This document shows, piece after piece, positions 26,686-35,424 of a DNA stretch of 64,000 nt (the first letter of the stretch is position 1; each line of letters starts with the position of its first letter). The position numbers were made by a program, and so were the translations under genes. The stretch spans positions 62,001 through 126,000 of the forward strand of contig NZ_JAURVN010000002.1 of the NCBI RefSeq assembly GCF_030655415.1, read 5' to 3'. The notes beneath the pieces were generated by a model that made no database searches, was not told the DNA's origin, and saw nothing but the letters and a program-made list of their open reading frames with translations. This stretch comes from Herminiimonas sp. (lineage in GTDB: Bacteria > Pseudomonadota > Gammaproteobacteria > Burkholderiales > Burkholderiaceae).

Positions 26686-27786
26686 ATGAAAAATTTTAGC
26701 ACAGCTGCACTCTTCCTCGCTTTAACCTCAGTCGTTTTACCCATTACTACCCATGCCCAAACGTCGACAAAAGCAGTCGCCGGCAAAACAAGCTGCGCGT
26801 TTTTGTCTAATGCGCCTGATCAGCATGTGGTCGTACGCGGCGATACTTTGTGGGGCATTTCGGGGAAATTTTTAGAGAAACCTTGGTGCTGGCCACAAGT
26901 CTGGGATTTGAATCGCGACCAGATACGCAATCCGCACTGGATCTATCCGGGACAAGTTATTTATTTTGATCGTGTAGCCGGCAAATTGCGTCTGGGCCGC
27001 GGCGCAGGTACCGACTATAACGATTCATCTACCGTGCGCCTGTCGCCACAAGTACGCTCGTCAGATGCGCCTACCGATGCGATCTCGACCATTACTCTGG
27101 CAGAAATCCAGGCGTTTTTGACCAAGCCCTTGATTATTGAAGCTGGCGAACTCAATGGCGCTCCACGCATCGTGGCAGTGCAAGAGGGCCACGTTTATCT
27201 GGGCAATGGCGACAAAGCATATGTGCGCGGCGAGTTGGGCGGCCACACTGAATTTGAAGCTTTCCGTCCGGGCAAGCCGCTGAAAGACCCAGCGACAAAA
27301 CAAATCATCGGTTATGAATCCGTCTACCTCGGCACCTTGAAATTGCAGCGCTTGAGCAGAGCTGACAATGAGCCGCACACTTTCACCGTGACCAACGTCA
27401 AGGAAGAAATGGGCGTGCACGATCGTTTGATCGCGGTCGAACCTCAGCCTTTCATGAATCACGTGCCGCATGCGCCTGAACAGCAAGTCGATGCGCAAAT
27501 CGTCGCCGTGTATGGCGGCGTGTCCCAAGCGGGCCAGAATCAAATCGTGTCTATCAATCGTGGCAGCAAGGACGGCATCGATATTGGCGCGGTACTTGAG
27601 TTGCAACGGCTAGGCATAATCACCGCAGATCGCACCGAAGGCAAAGGTCGCAACCTGATCAAATTGCCGGATGAAACCTACGGCACCTTGTTGATCTTCC
27701 GTGTCTTCAACAATATTTCATACGGCTTGGTGATGCAGGTTACCGATACCGTACAGATTGCAGACGTCGCCAGATCTCCTGAGTAA
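26686..27786 (+). CDS. Exported LysM-domain peptidoglycan-binding protein
   Basis: 366-aa envelope protein. A signal peptide (MKNFSTAALFLALTSVVLPITTHA) leads into a LysM domain at about residues 45-100 (VVVRGDTLWGISGKF, then WDLNRDQIRNPHWIYPGQVIYF). The remainder is a conserved module of unknown function with the repeated pattern VQEGHVYLGNGDKAYVRGE and GVSQAGQNQIVSINRGSKDGID. Such proteins are typically encoded directly upstream of dprA in Burkholderiales. It begins 176 nt from def, divergently, and ends 51 nt before dprA, so the two may be co-transcribed. The start is set by the signal peptide; the frame is open upstream to 26566. Confidence 0.88.
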   Translation: MKNFSTAALFLALTSVVLPITTHAQTSTKAVAGKTSCAFLSNAPDQHVVVRGDTLWGISGKFLEKPWCWPQVWDLNRDQIRNPHWIYPGQVIYFDRVAGKLRLGRGAGTDYNDSSTVRLSPQVRSSDAPTDAISTITLAEIQAFLTKPLIIEAGELNGAPRIVAVQEGHVYLGNGDKAYVRGELGGHTEFEAFRPGKPLKDPATKQIIGYESVYLGTLKLQRLSRADNEPHTFTVTNVKEEMGVHDRLIAVEPQPFMNHVPHAPEQQVDAQIVAVYGGVSQAGQNQIVSINRGSKDGIDIGAVLELQRLGIITADRTEGKGRNLIKLPDETYGTLLIFRVFNNISYGLVMQVTDTVQIADVARSPE

Positions 27787-27837
27787 TCAAGTCATCCATC
27801 TTCCGGCCCTGCCGCTACACATCATGCGCTTACAAAT

Positions 27838-29037
27838 ATGCGATTTGATGTCGAAGCTGCAGGGCCGGTTTTCATTTCTGCTGCCGATTTATCGCACTGT
27901 GCCCGCTTGATGCCGGCGCCAGACGATCTTGCAAGCTGGTTGCGCCTCGAACAAACCGTGGGCGTTGGGCCCGAGACTGCACGCAAGTTACTCATCGCAT
28001 TCGGCCTGCCGGAAAACATTTTCACCACTGAATTCTCTGCGCTGAATCAAGTCGTCCCTGATCGCATCACGCATGCATTGCTTGCGCCGATATCCGCAAC
28101 AGTCAGCGCACTGATAGAACAAACGCAGACATGGGCCGCGCACCCCGGCAATTATGTATTCACGTTGGCGGACGCCGACTATCCACCTGCATTATTGGAA
28201 ATTCCCGATCCGCCGATCCTGCTGTACGCCAAAGGTCGCGTGGATTTATTATCGCGACCATCGCTCGCAGTCGTCGGCAGCCGCAATGCCACCACGCAAG
28301 GCATCGTCAATGCAGAAAAGTTTTCTGAAGCTTTAAGTTTGGCTGGCTTAAGCATCGTTTCTGGCATGGCTTTGGGAATAGACACGGCAGCGCATCGCGG
28401 TGGTTTGCTGGCGATTGAAAAAACACCCAGCGCGGGCTCGACCATTGCTGTCATCGGCACCGGTGCCGATCTGGTTTACCCGGCGCGCAATCGCTCACTT
28501 GCGCATCAAATCGCTGAAGTCGGTTGCATCCTCAGCGAATATCCACTTGGCATGCCGGCGATCGCATCGAATTTCCCGCGTCGTAATCGCATCATCAGTG
28601 GTTTGGCGCGCGGTGTATTGGTAGTCGAAGCAGCGTTGCAATCAGGTTCACTGATCACTGCGCGCATGGCGGCAGAACAAGGGCGCGATATGTTCGCTAT
28701 TCCCGGTTCGATACATTCACCGCTATCAAAAGGCTGTCATCAGTTGATCAAGCAAGGCGCCAAACTGGTGGAATCGGCACAAGATATTCTGGAAGAATTA
28801 CAGTACGCTTCAATCGCGACATCAACCGCAGCAAATTCCATAGCAAGCGCCGATCCTGCCTCCGATCCGCAATCTGCGTTGCTCTTGCACGCATTAGGTT
28901 TCGATCCAGTCGATGCAGACACATTAGCCGCACGCTGCCAAACTGACATTGCAACATTGAATGGTCAACTGCTGACGCTAGAGCTGAATGGCATGCTGGA
29001 AATATTGCCAGGCGGCCTGTATCGCCGCGTCGGTTGA
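27838..29037 (+). CDS. dprA: DNA-processing protein DprA
   Basis: 399-aa protein that binds incoming single-stranded DNA and loads RecA during natural transformation. An N-terminal helical SAM-like region (LRLEQTVGVGPETARKLLIAFG) is followed by the Rossmann-fold domain. It has VVGSRNATTQGIVNAE, SGMALGIDTAAHRGGL, VIGTGADLVYPARNR and FPRRNRIISGLARGVLVVEA. A C-terminal winged-helix-like domain (TLAARCQTDIATLNGQLLTLELNGML) completes the long form. It forms a small cluster LysM-dprA-smg-topB. With comM in the same window, it supports at least ancestral competence. Confidence 0.94.
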   Translation: MRFDVEAAGPVFISAADLSHCARLMPAPDDLASWLRLEQTVGVGPETARKLLIAFGLPENIFTTEFSALNQVVPDRITHALLAPISATVSALIEQTQTWAAHPGNYVFTLADADYPPALLEIPDPPILLYAKGRVDLLSRPSLAVVGSRNATTQGIVNAEKFSEALSLAGLSIVSGMALGIDTAAHRGGLLAIEKTPSAGSTIAVIGTGADLVYPARNRSLAHQIAEVGCILSEYPLGMPAIASNFPRRNRIISGLARGVLVVEAALQSGSLITARMAAEQGRDMFAIPGSIHSPLSKGCHQLIKQGAKLVESAQDILEELQYASIATSTAANSIASADPASDPQSALLLHALGFDPVDADTLAARCQTDIATLNGQLLTLELNGMLEILPGGLYRRVG

Positions 29038-29304
29038 ACATAAGTTAATAACCGCACAATTATCAAAGCCGCATCATGCGAAACTGTCATCTCACTTTGA
29101 CATCGCATCTGCGCCACAAAATTCTCTAACACTGTTGGCATCAGCATTTTTAGGGTATCCTTGAACCCAGTAAGCGCTGTCTTTGATCTGCCGCTGTCGT
29201 AACACCTCTTTGTAATTCGTTGTGTAAAGAGCGTGATTCATACGCATCCGATCCTGACGACACTAGCGATGGTGTCGTCTTAACCTAAGCGCTACGGTGA
29301 CGCC

Positions 29305-29781
29305 ATGTTTGATGTTCTAGTTTATCTGTACGAAACCTACTACCGGCCTGATGCCTGCCCGGACTCTGATGCGCTGACAAAAAAATTGTCCGCCATCGGC
29401 TTTGAGGAAGAAGAAATTTCCAAAGCGCTGGGTTGGCTCACTGCACTGGCCGAAACCACCAACGAATTTTCCGATTCCTATCCGCATCAGACGGCGTTCT
29501 CGTTCGGCACCCGCATTTATGCTGACCGCGAAACCGACGTGATCGGTACACCAGCAATCGGCTTCATTCAATTCCTTGAATCGGCCAAGCTGATCAACCC
29601 TATCCAACGCGAAATCGTGATCGAGCGCGCGCTGGCTGCGGGCGAATCGCCGATTTCTCTGGATAAGCTCAAAGTCATCGTCTTGATGGTCTTGTGGAGC
29701 CAGGGCAAAGAGCCTGACGGCCTGATCTTCGACGAACTCTTTCTCGATGATGACGATGCCGAACCGCGCATGCTGCACTAA
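29305..29781 (+). CDS. smg: Smg family protein (DUF494)
   Basis: 158-aa protein of the Smg/DUF494 family, recognised from the opening [20 protein letters not shown] and from [18 protein letters not shown]. The ending [13 protein letters not shown] acidic tail ([14 protein letters not shown]) is also usual. The function is unknown; the gene is almost always between dprA and a topoisomerase gene. The 267 bp upstream (29038-29304) hold no supported gene; a TTGACA at 29097 has only a poor partner -10. Confidence 0.9.
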   Translation: MFDVLVYLYETYYRPDACPDSDALTKKLSAIGFEEEEISKALGWLTALAETTNEFSDSYPHQTAFSFGTRIYADRETDVIGTPAIGFIQFLESAKLINPIQREIVIERALAAGESPISLDKLKVIVLMVLWSQGKEPDGLIFDELFLDDDDAEPRMLH

Positions 29782-29800
29782 CAAGTCATAAAGCCTCAAG

Positions 29801-29835
29801 CATGTCCGGCCGCAAATCTACAAGCGCCGGACATG
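29801..29835 (+). terminator. Terminator-like hairpin after smg
   Basis: A perfect 10-bp stem (CATGTCCGGC 29801-29810 with GCCGGACATG 29826-29835, 15-nt loop) lies 20 nt after the smg stop. The T-tract is poor (TCACTT), so it may be a weak or Rho-assisted terminator. Confidence 0.5.
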
Positions 29836-30048
29836 TCACTTCAGCAACACCCGTTATTCCCATTTCACTTCTCTTTTGTCACAAGCTTGCGGATTTCGCC
29901 GCAACGCGCTTATCATTGGCCGCTTGACGGCTATGCAACTCTTATATTAGCGCGGGTCTTCTTGAAAAAGCCGCCCTCGCCATAAGCTGTATTCCTCAAC
30001 CTGCACGCAGCTATGTGTGTCGGCACCTTCTTTAGAGATTACCTGACC

Positions 30049-32715
30049 ATGACAAAAACCCTCATCATTGCCGAGAAGCCCTCGGTCGCGAACGATATCG
30101 CGAAAACGCTTGGTGGCTTTACCAAGCATGATGACTATTTTGAATCTGATGAATACGTGCTGTCGTCCGCAGTCGGTCACCTGCTCGAAATCGCGGTGCC
30201 GGAAGAATTCGATGTCAAACGCGGCAAGTGGACCTTCACGCATCTGCCGATGATCCCGCCGTACTTTGCGCTCAACCCGATCGCCAAAACCGAATCGCGC
30301 CTCAAGGTGCTGAACAGGCTGATCAAGCGCAAGGACGTCACCGGCCTGATCAACGCATGCGATGCCGGGCGAGAAGGCGAACTGATTTTCCGCCTGATCG
30401 CGCAAAATGCCAAAGCCAAACAACCGATCAAGCGCCTGTGGCTGCAATCGATGACGCCAGGCGCCATCCGCGAAGCATTCAAGAACCTGCGTAGCGACGC
30501 CGAAATGCTGCCGCTGGCCGACGCCGCACGTTGCCGTAGCGAAGCCGATTGGCTGATCGGCATCAACGGTACGCGTGCGATGACCGCGTTCAATTCAAAA
30601 GAAGGCGGCTTCTATTTGACGACCGTAGGTCGCGTGCAAACACCGACGCTGTCGATCGTGGTCGAACGCGAAGAGAAGATCAAAAAATTCGTCTCGCGCG
30701 ATTTCTGGGAAGTGCGCGCAGAATTCATTTGCGCCGCCGGCATCTATGAAGGTCGCTGGCTGGATACCGCATTCAAGAAGGATGAAGTCGATCCAGAGCG
30801 TCGCGCCGAACGTCTGTGGAGCAAAGCTGCTGCAGAATCCATCGTCGCCGCCTGTCGTGGCGGCAAGATGGGCAATGTCACCGAAGAATCGAAACCGACT
30901 ACATCGATGGCGCCAGCGCTGTTCGATTTGACCAGCCTGCAGCGTGAAGCAAATGCGCGCTTCGGCTTCTCCGCGAAGAACACACTCGGTCTGGCGCAGG
31001 CGCTGTACGAACGTCATAAAGTATTGACCTATCCACGTACCGATTCGCGCCATCTGCCGGAAGATTATTTGCCGACTGTTTTGGAAACGCTTGAAGTCGT
31101 CGCCGAGAACAATAACTATCATCAGTTCGCCAAGCAGATCCTGAATAATAAATGGGTCAAGCCGAACAAACGGATTTTCGATAACACGAAAATCAGTGAT
31201 CACTTTGCGATCATCCCGACCACGCAAGCACCGAAGAATCTGTCCGAGCCGGAACAGAAGTTGTACGACCTCGTGACGCGTCGCTTCATGTCGATCTTCT
31301 TCCCGGCGGCAGAATTCCAGGTCACGACGCGCTTTACCGAAGTCTCCGGTCATCAGTTCAAAACTGAAGGCAAGGTCATGACCAACCCGGGCTGGCTCGC
31401 GGTCTACGGCAAAGAAGTCATCGATGAAAAAGATCCGGAAAATAGCGGCACCTTGGTACCTGTCGCCAAAGGCGAAAAGGTAAAAACCGAATCGGTTGTC
31501 GCCAATGGCCTCGTCACCAAACCGCCTGCACGCTATTCAGAGGCAACCCTGTTGTCCGCGATGGAAGGCGCAGGTAAGTTGATCGACGACAGCGATCTAC
31601 GTGACGCAATGACCGGCAAAGGCTTGGGAACACCAGCCACGCGCGCCGCCATCATCGAAGGTTTGCTGAACGAGAAATACCTGCTGCGCGAAGGTCGCGA
31701 AATGATGCCGACCGCAAAGGCATTCCAGTTGATGACTTTGTTGCGCGGCCTCGGCGTAAACGAATTGACTGCACCGGAACTGACAGGCGAGTGGGAATAC
31801 AAGCTGTCGGAAATGGAACGCGGCAAAATCACGCGCGAAGATTTCATGCGCGAGATCGCACAGATGACGCAAGTGATCGTCAAGCGCGCCAAGGAATACG
31901 ACAACGATACGATTCCTGGCGATTACGCGACACTCAAAACACCGTGCCCGAATTGCGGCAGCGTGGTCAAGGAAAACTATCGTCGATTCGCTTGCACCAA
32001 GTGTGAATTCTCGATGAGCAAAACGCCAGGCAGCCGTCAGTTTGAAGTCGCTGAGGTTGAAGAACTGCTGACGAATAAAACCATCGGTCCACTGCAAGGC
32101 TTCCGCTCGAAGATGGGCCGTCCGTTCGCTGCCGTTCTGAAAATTTCACGCGACGAAGAAATCAAAAACTTCAAACTGGAATTCGATTTCGGCCAGAACG
32201 ATGATGAAAATGCAGAGCCTGTAGATTTCAGCGAACAAACGCCTATCGGCCCATGCCCAAAATGCGCAGGCGGTGTGTACGAAATGCCTTTGTCCTATGT
32301 CTGCGAAAACTCGGTAGCAAAACCAAAAACCTGCGACTTCCGCAGCGGCCGCATCATTCTGCAACAGGAAATTTTGCCTGAGCAAATGAGCAAACTACTC
32401 AACGAAGGCAAGACAGATTTGTTGCCAGGATTCGTTTCGCAACGCACACGTCGCGCATTCAAGGCGTATCTAGTCAGAGGCAAAGATGGCAAAACCAGCT
32501 TTGAATTTGAACCTCGCAAAGAGAAGGTGCCGGGTAAAGGCAAGGCGGCGAAGGTAGCTGACGATGCGGAAGAAACAGCGATTGAAGCAGCACCGGCCAA
32601 GGCCGCCAAGAAGGTAGCGGCGAAGAAACCGGCTGCGAAAAAGGCACCGGCTAAGAAAGCTCCTGCCAAAAAAGCAGTAGCGAAGAAACCGGCGGCTAAA
32701 AAAGCGGCGGCGTAA
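30049..32715 (+). CDS. topB: DNA topoisomerase III (TopB type) with lysine/alanine-rich tail
   Basis: 888-aa type IA topoisomerase that passes single strands and decatenates DNA. A Toprim domain (IIAEKPSVANDIA and the metal site DAGREGELIFRL) is followed by the core with the active-site Tyr328 in LTYPRTDSRHL. This is the same position as in E. coli TopB. Two C-terminal zinc-ribbon-like segments, CPNCGSVV...CTKCEF and CPKCAGGVY...C, follow. The last 60 residues repeat AAKK/PAKKA units like eukaryotic histone H1 and would bind DNA nonspecifically. The start at 30049 matches the family N-terminus. It has its own terminator. Confidence 0.93.
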   Translation: MTKTLIIAEKPSVANDIAKTLGGFTKHDDYFESDEYVLSSAVGHLLEIAVPEEFDVKRGKWTFTHLPMIPPYFALNPIAKTESRLKVLNRLIKRKDVTGLINACDAGREGELIFRLIAQNAKAKQPIKRLWLQSMTPGAIREAFKNLRSDAEMLPLADAARCRSEADWLIGINGTRAMTAFNSKEGGFYLTTVGRVQTPTLSIVVEREEKIKKFVSRDFWEVRAEFICAAGIYEGRWLDTAFKKDEVDPERRAERLWSKAAAESIVAACRGGKMGNVTEESKPTTSMAPALFDLTSLQREANARFGFSAKNTLGLAQALYERHKVLTYPRTDSRHLPEDYLPTVLETLEVVAENNNYHQFAKQILNNKWVKPNKRIFDNTKISDHFAIIPTTQAPKNLSEPEQKLYDLVTRRFMSIFFPAAEFQVTTRFTEVSGHQFKTEGKVMTNPGWLAVYGKEVIDEKDPENSGTLVPVAKGEKVKTESVVANGLVTKPPARYSEATLLSAMEGAGKLIDDSDLRDAMTGKGLGTPATRAAIIEGLLNEKYLLREGREMMPTAKAFQLMTLLRGLGVNELTAPELTGEWEYKLSEMERGKITREDFMREIAQMTQVIVKRAKEYDNDTIPGDYATLKTPCPNCGSVVKENYRRFACTKCEFSMSKTPGSRQFEVAEVEELLTNKTIGPLQGFRSKMGRPFAAVLKISRDEEIKNFKLEFDFGQNDDENAEPVDFSEQTPIGPCPKCAGGVYEMPLSYVCENSVAKPKTCDFRSGRIILQQEILPEQMSKLLNEGKTDLLPGFVSQRTRRAFKAYLVRGKDGKTSFEFEPRKEKVPGKGKAAKVADDAEETAIEAAPAKAAKKVAAKKPAAKKAPAKKAPAKKAVAKKPAAKKAAA

Positions 32716-32735
32716 AATCAGAGTTCTTCACATTA

Positions 32736-32768
32736 CAGAAGGGGCGCATCAAGCGCCCCTTCTGCTTT
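32736..32768 (+). terminator. Intrinsic terminator after topB
   Basis: A perfect 12-bp GC-rich stem (32736-32747 with 32753-32764, 5-nt loop) is followed by CTTTGT. It lies 20 nt after the topB stop codon. Confidence 0.8.
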
Positions 32769-32922
32769 GTAGCGCTTACTCTTGTTTGCAGCAAAACTTA
32801 TTACTGTTGCTAAAGCCAGCCTTGTCGTCTTATGCTGTTTCCCATAACAATTCATCACGCCACAAAATTCACACCGCATCATCTTTCAACGTAATCTTGT
32901 ACGAACCAACTAGGGAGTTTTC

Positions 32923-33267
32923 ATGGATCAAATCGAAGCAGGTAGTCCAAGCAAAGACGATTGCAATATTGCGATGCTCGCACATCTGTTGGGGATTTTT
33001 ACTGGATTCATTGGTGCGCTGATTATCTGGATCGTGAAGAAGGACAGCCCAGGCTTTGCCAACTCGCAAGCCAAGGAAGCATTGAATTTTCAGATCACTA
33101 TCACGATAGGATTTTTGATTGCATGGGTGCTGGCGTTTATCTTGATTGGCTTTGTGCTGGTGCCAATTCTGTATGTCGCCAATTTGATTTTCTGCATACT
33201 CGGTGCGATTGCCGCATCCAAGGGTCAAGCATATCGCTATCCGTTTGCGGTTCGTCTGGTGCAATAA
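32923..33267 (+). CDS. DUF4870 small membrane protein
   Basis: 114-aa inner-membrane protein with three hydrophobic segments (LAHLLGIFTGFIGALIIWIV, ITIGFLIAWVLAFILIGFVL and VPILYVANLIFCILGAIAA). The sequence FANSQAKEALNFQITITIG between the first two is the DUF4870 signature. The function is unknown. The ATG at 32923 follows AGGGAG. A 207-bp gap with the topB terminator separates it from topB. The alpha/beta hydrolase gene follows after 66 nt and could share the transcript. Confidence 0.85.
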   Translation: MDQIEAGSPSKDDCNIAMLAHLLGIFTGFIGALIIWIVKKDSPGFANSQAKEALNFQITITIGFLIAWVLAFILIGFVLVPILYVANLIFCILGAIAASKGQAYRYPFAVRLVQ

Positions 33268-33333
33268 AAAGCTAGGCAGAAGCCGTATGGCGTCTGCGCG
33301 TACGTCACACAAGCAAACAAGAATGGAACGCTC

Positions 33334-34125
33334 ATGAAACGATTGATAGCTTTTCTGGCGAGTGCATTGTTCGCGATGTCGGCCTTTGCGGCGAATGACG
33401 TCGCGCCGAAAATCGGCGTAGTGATCATGCACGGCAAGGGTGGCACGCCAACGCGAAATGTAGCTGAACTGGCATCCGCACTGGAAGCAAAAGGTTATCT
33501 CGTCGCGAATCTCGACATGCCTTGGTCAGCGCGACGCGATTATGATGCCAGCGTGAGTGCTGCCGAAGCAGAGGTTGAATCAGCCCTTGCGACATTGCGT
33601 AGCAAGGGCGCAAGTCGCGTGTTCGTGGCCGGCCATAGCCAAGGTGGATTATTCACAATCTATTTTGCAAACAAGCATGTGGTTGACGGCATCATCGCGA
33701 TCGCACCGGGCGGCAATGTAGGCAGTCCTGTTTTCCAGGAAAAACTGGGCGCTGCCGTTGCTGATGCACGCAAGATGATCGCCGAAGGCAAGGGAAATGA
33801 AAAAGCCCGCTTCTCCGATTACGAAGGTTCCAAGGGACTGACGCCTGTGAATACGACTGCGACTTTGTATCTCGACTGGTTCAATCCAGAAGGCGCATTG
33901 AACCAGATCAATGCAACGAAGAATGTAAATCCGCGCACACCTGTATTATTTATCGCACCGAAGGCCGACCATCCGGGTTTGGCGAAGGTCAAACAGGAAA
34001 TGTTCAACGCGCTGCCTGCCAACCCGCTCACCGTGCTGTATGAGCCCGATGCAACACATGTGGGCGCGCCATCTGCATCGATAGACGAAATTGTTCGATG
34101 GACCAAGGACATCAGCGCGCGGTAA
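33334..34125 (+). CDS. Exported alpha/beta-hydrolase
   Basis: 263-aa protein with a signal peptide (MKRLIAFLASALFAMSAFA) and an alpha/beta-hydrolase fold. The oxyanion region is VVIMHGKGGTPTRN, the nucleophile elbow is AGHSQGG with the catalytic Ser, and ADHPG/ATHVGAPS near the end supplies a candidate His. Substrate unknown; a periplasmic esterase or similar is likely. The start at 33334 is set by the signal peptide. Confidence 0.82.
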   Translation: MKRLIAFLASALFAMSAFAANDVAPKIGVVIMHGKGGTPTRNVAELASALEAKGYLVANLDMPWSARRDYDASVSAAEAEVESALATLRSKGASRVFVAGHSQGGLFTIYFANKHVVDGIIAIAPGGNVGSPVFQEKLGAAVADARKMIAEGKGNEKARFSDYEGSKGLTPVNTTATLYLDWFNPEGALNQINATKNVNPRTPVLFIAPKADHPGLAKVKQEMFNALPANPLTVLYEPDATHVGAPSASIDEIVRWTKDISAR

Positions 34126-34132
34126 TGTGAAT

Positions 34133-34157
34133 GAAGGCTTGATGTAGACAAGCCTTC
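34133..34157 (+). terminator. Terminator-like hairpin after the alpha/beta-hydrolase gene
   Basis: A 9-bp stem (GAAGGCTTG 34133-34141 with CAAGCCTTC 34149-34157, 7-nt loop) lies 7 nt after the stop codon. It is followed by TGTCGTTC with no clear T-tract. Confidence 0.5.
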
Positions 34158-34266
34158 TGTCGTTCATTCCAAATATCGACGTACTGAAAAAACAGAAGCA
34201 TGGCAGAAGAAAAGACGTGACGTCTTCCAATCTATAATTCGTTTTTTACATCAACGCAGCTCAGAT

Positions 34267-34848
34267 ATGCGCACAGATAATCTGCTATCCGTTCCCGACA
34301 ATCTGCCCGTTCCTCAAGACGATGGAGCGTGCGATCACTTGCGTGGCTTGACGCTGCCGTCGATTGCATTGCAGGCGACCTCAGGAGCGAAAGTCGATCT
34401 ATCGAAAGATACCTCGCCCTGGATCGTTGTGTATTGTTATCCGAGAACCGGGCGACCCGATCAAGAACTGCCGGGTGGCATGACTGCGTGGAACGCCATC
34501 CCAGGCGCACGCGGTTGCTCTCCGCAATCCTGCGCCTATCGCGATCATTATGCGGAATTAAAAGCGTTGGGCGCGACGGTGTATGGTCTGAGCACGCAAG
34601 ACACGACCTATCAAAGCGAATTGGTTGAAAGATTGCATCTGCCATTTGCTTTGCTGAGCGATGCGCAACTTACTTTTGCTCAAGCCTTGCAGCTGCCTAC
34701 CTTTCACTTCGCAGGAATTGGTTTGATCAAGCGCCTTACCTTGATTATTCGCGCAGGAAAAATCGAAGAAGTGTTTTATCCGGTGTTCCCGTCAGACGCT
34801 GATGCCGAACATGTAATTGCATGGCTGACATCTCACGGCGGCAAGTAA
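34267..34848 (+). CDS. Peroxiredoxin-like protein (BCP type with an insertion)
   Basis: 193-aa cytoplasmic thiol-peroxidase-like protein. The segment GCSPQSCAYRDHYAELKALG aligns with the active-site block of bacterioferritin comigratory protein. It gives Cys84 as peroxidatic and Cys89 as resolving cysteine in a C-x4-C arrangement. In standard BCP the YP of the active-site loop lies directly before this block. Here about 22 residues (after VVYCYPRTG) intervene. The rest of the thioredoxin fold (VYGLSTQDTTYQ, LPFALLSDA, LIKRLTLIIRAGKIEEVFYPVF) is intact. The stop codon abuts the ogt stop, convergently. Confidence 0.8.
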   Translation: MRTDNLLSVPDNLPVPQDDGACDHLRGLTLPSIALQATSGAKVDLSKDTSPWIVVYCYPRTGRPDQELPGGMTAWNAIPGARGCSPQSCAYRDHYAELKALGATVYGLSTQDTTYQSELVERLHLPFALLSDAQLTFAQALQLPTFHFAGIGLIKRLTLIIRAGKIEEVFYPVFPSDADAEHVIAWLTSHGGK

Positions 34849-35340
34849 TTAACTGACCGCGATATCTTCCAACGCGAGCAAGAAGCGCTTGCGCTCCACA
34901 CCACCTGCATAACCTGTCACCGCGCCTGATGAACCGATCACGCGGTGGCAGGGCACGATGATGGACACGGGATTTTTTCCGATGGCTGAACCTACTGCGC
35001 GCAGCGCTTTTGGATTGCCCAATCCTTGTGCATGCTGTGCATAGCTGACACTTTTTCCAAACGGTATCGCAGTCAAGGCCGTCCATACGCCGCGCTGGAA
35101 TTCAGTGCCGGTCATATCCAGTGCGACATCAAATTCGGTACGTTGTCTGGCAAAATATTCATCCAGCTGCGTCGCGGCTTTCTTCAAATGCTGAATCGCC
35201 GCTTGCGTTGGTTTTTCCAGCCAACTATCTTTGCCTTTGAAGTGTTTGTGTTCTTCAAAATAAATGCCGCAAATGCCAGCGTCAGTTGCCGCGATCAGCA
35301 AGACGCCGATCGGGCTTGGATGTTTTATGAATGAAATCAT
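34849..35340 (-). CDS. ogt: Methylated-DNA-protein cysteine methyltransferase
   Basis: 163-aa suicide enzyme that transfers methyl groups from O6-methylguanine to its own cysteine. The acceptor motif IVPCHRVIGSSGAVTGYAGG and the DNA-binding helix TALTAIPFGKSVSYAQHA are intact. The start at 35340 follows an AAAGGAAC ribosome site; the frame extends upstream without one. It lies 84 nt downstream of the Ada-AlkA fusion on the same strand, forming an alkylation-repair pair. Confidence 0.93.
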   Translation of the reverse strand: MISFIKHPSPIGVLLIAATDAGICGIYFEEHKHFKGKDSWLEKPTQAAIQHLKKAATQLDEYFARQRTEFDVALDMTGTEFQRGVWTALTAIPFGKSVSYAQHAQGLGNPKALRAVGSAIGKNPVSIIVPCHRVIGSSGAVTGYAGGVERKRFLLALEDIAVS

Positions 35341-35424
35341 GATGTTCCTTTGAACCGTAATGTCGGCTGCTATATTAAAAATCGCCAATCAAATCCGCTA
35401 TCGCCTGAGCAATGATATGAATCA

